A stretch of DNA of 64,000 bases. It comes from Antarcticibacterium arcticum (GTDB lineage Bacteria; Bacteroidota; Bacteroidia; Flavobacteriales; Flavobacteriaceae). Below the pieces are notes generated by a model that saw only the letters and a program-made list of their open reading frames with translations, was not told the origin of the DNA and searched no databases. Positions 62,906-64,000 of the stretch are shown here, piece by piece. Positions within the stretch are counted from its first letter, which is position 1; the number at the start of each line of letters is the position of its first letter. The translations under genes and the position numbers were made by a program. Location: NCBI RefSeq assembly GCF_007993795.1, contig NZ_CP042476.1:3345179-3409178 (forward strand), read 5' to 3'.

Positions 62906-64000
62906 ATGGCAGAATTTTTACATTTAACAAAGGGCAAATTTCTGAATTTCGCCTCACAATTTTGGCTTCCTTTTCCTGGTGACGACGGGGTGGGGGCAGA
63001 CGGTTATGACAGATAAACTGGATTATGCTCCGGGGGAGATTGCTGTAATTTCTGGATCCGGATGGATTGGAGATTCAAAGGTAGATATTTACATTGATGA
63101 AGATCCAGCCCTTCATGTAGATTATCAACATGATTTCTATGATGTCCTCGTGGACGAAAACGGAAATTGGAGTGTCAATTTTCAGATTGAGCAATACCAC
63201 GTCGGTGTAACATTTTATGTCACTGTTAAAGGATTATATACTTTAAGGGAAGCAACAACTGTTTTTACTGATGCTAATACCAAAATAACAGTTGAAAATG
63301 CCAGTGGAGAATCGGGTGGTTCAATTACGCTTACTGCAACCCTTCAACAGTCTGGAAATGGAACTCCAGGAAAAAATAATGACCCGATTGCGAATAGAAC
63401 CCTTAGTTATTATTTGAATGATGAGTTTGTGGGTTCAGCAGTTACAATAGTTCAGGAGTTGCAACATTAACTACAACTATACCATCTTCTATTGGACCAG
63501 GAACATATAATGGTGGAATTGATGCAAGTTTTGGAGGAGATCCAAATAATAATCCTTATGCAGGGTCTTCAAGTAATCCAGGAGGTAGGTTAACAGTAAC
63601 AGAATCTACCTGCACAACTCCTATGATCTCTGAAATTGTTGATCAACAAAACAATGCGAGCGAGGGGAATTGTTCGGCAATTATTCTTATGATGTTACCA
63701 CATCTACCGGTACTTCTCCAATTTCATATACCTATTTTACTACGGGTGCTACGGTTACAGCAACCACTTCCGGAACAGTAGTGGAACTATATTTAATGTT
63801 GGGGTTACTAATGTAACAGTTACTGCTACTAATAGCTGTGGTAATGATCGGAAAGTTTTACTGTAACCGTGGTTGATGATATTGCACCTACTGCGCTTGC
63901 TAAGAACGTAACGATTTACCTGGATGCTGATGGCAATGCTTCAACAACAGCAGCGGCTGTGGATAATGGTTCCAGCGATAACTGTGGTGTTGCCAGTCTT
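62906..64000 (+). pseudogene. Large secreted Ig-like/HYR adhesin, frameshifted, 3' truncated by window
   Basis: The ATG at 62906 opens MAEFLHLTKGKFLNF. Two one-base repairs in T runs (near 62947-62949 and 62971-62974) give a signal peptide continuing RLTILASFFLVTTGWGQT and joining the long frame TVMTDKLDYAPGEIAVISGS. This frame runs to 63470 and shows an Ig-like domain. One added A near 63446 continues it as VTNSSGVATLTTTIPSSIGP. Further repairs (near 63678, 63780 and 63850) lead to VDDIAPTALAKNVTIYLDAD, typical of HYR-like repeats in large Flavobacteriia surface proteins. The C-terminus, where a type IX secretion signal would be expected, is outside the window. All repairs add a single base to a short run. 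Confidence 0.75.

Noticed and set aside
1..64000. tRNA, rRNA, tmRNA or riboswitch genes
   Set aside because: No cloverleaf, T-loop consensus or conserved riboswitch core was found by eye; small or unusual RNAs could be missed.

Overview
The window looks like a chromosome segment of a Flavobacteriaceae bacterium (phylum Bacteroidota). The evidence is a SusC/SusD outer-membrane pair, several LytTR and histidine-kinase (PF06580) two-component systems with periplasmic propeller sensors, DUF5777, HYC_CC_PP and DUF4407 proteins, a long-form urocanate hydratase, HYR/Ig-like adhesin sequence, TAnnTTTG-like -7 elements and low-GC intergenic DNA without Shine-Dalgarno signals. No rRNA, tRNA or CRISPR array was seen. 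I cannot assign genus or species from sequence alone.

Layout. 0-8 kb: end of a DUF5777 barrel protein, an HxH-rich lipoprotein, a vanadium-dependent haloperoxidase, a LytS/LytR-type pair, a methyltransferase and a secreted amidohydrolase. 8-14.7 kb: a 7TMR-DISM hybrid kinase divergent from a LytTR regulator and its overlapping propeller/Y_Y_Y sensor kinase. 14.9-19.8 kb: two REP-associated tyrosine transposases (about 89% identical), each embedded in regular 66-68 bp arrays of hairpin units, with a methyltransferase and a DUF2914 membrane protein between them. 19.8-38.8 kb: a defence island. A type I restriction-modification locus (hsdR, hsdS, hsdM, minus strand) is split between hsdM and hsdS by an AbiTii gene and a run of mostly membrane-anchored genes, including a staphylococcal-type nuclease. 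Beyond it lie an ImmA/IrrE-type peptidase with a DUF4411 PIN-like partner and a 1556-residue DUF4011-helicase-Vsr-like-DUF3320 protein with a small repeat protein.

39-49 kb: HYC_CC_PP protein, SusC, SusD and PepSY membrane protein (probable nutrient or metal-complex uptake), then hutH and hutU for histidine breakdown. 49.7-53 kb: gluconate permease and a fused gluconokinase/6-phosphogluconate dehydrogenase. 53-60 kb: DUF4407, small membrane protein, GNAT, Lrp/AsnC regulator, TSUP permease and a frameshifted TPR sensor kinase. 60.9-64 kb: a badly frameshifted SelO gene and the start of a frameshifted large adhesin.

Two themes run through the window. First, intergenic DNA is crowded with imperfect 6-9 bp word repeats, palindromic dispersed repeats and long composite direct repeats that bracket single genes. 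One palindromic repeat sits in frame inside hsdM. Second, several genes are broken by what looks like the loss of one base in a short homopolymer. These are sparse up to 60 kb and dense after 60.9 kb, which suggests sequencing error or a poorly covered contig end at least as much as real pseudogenes.
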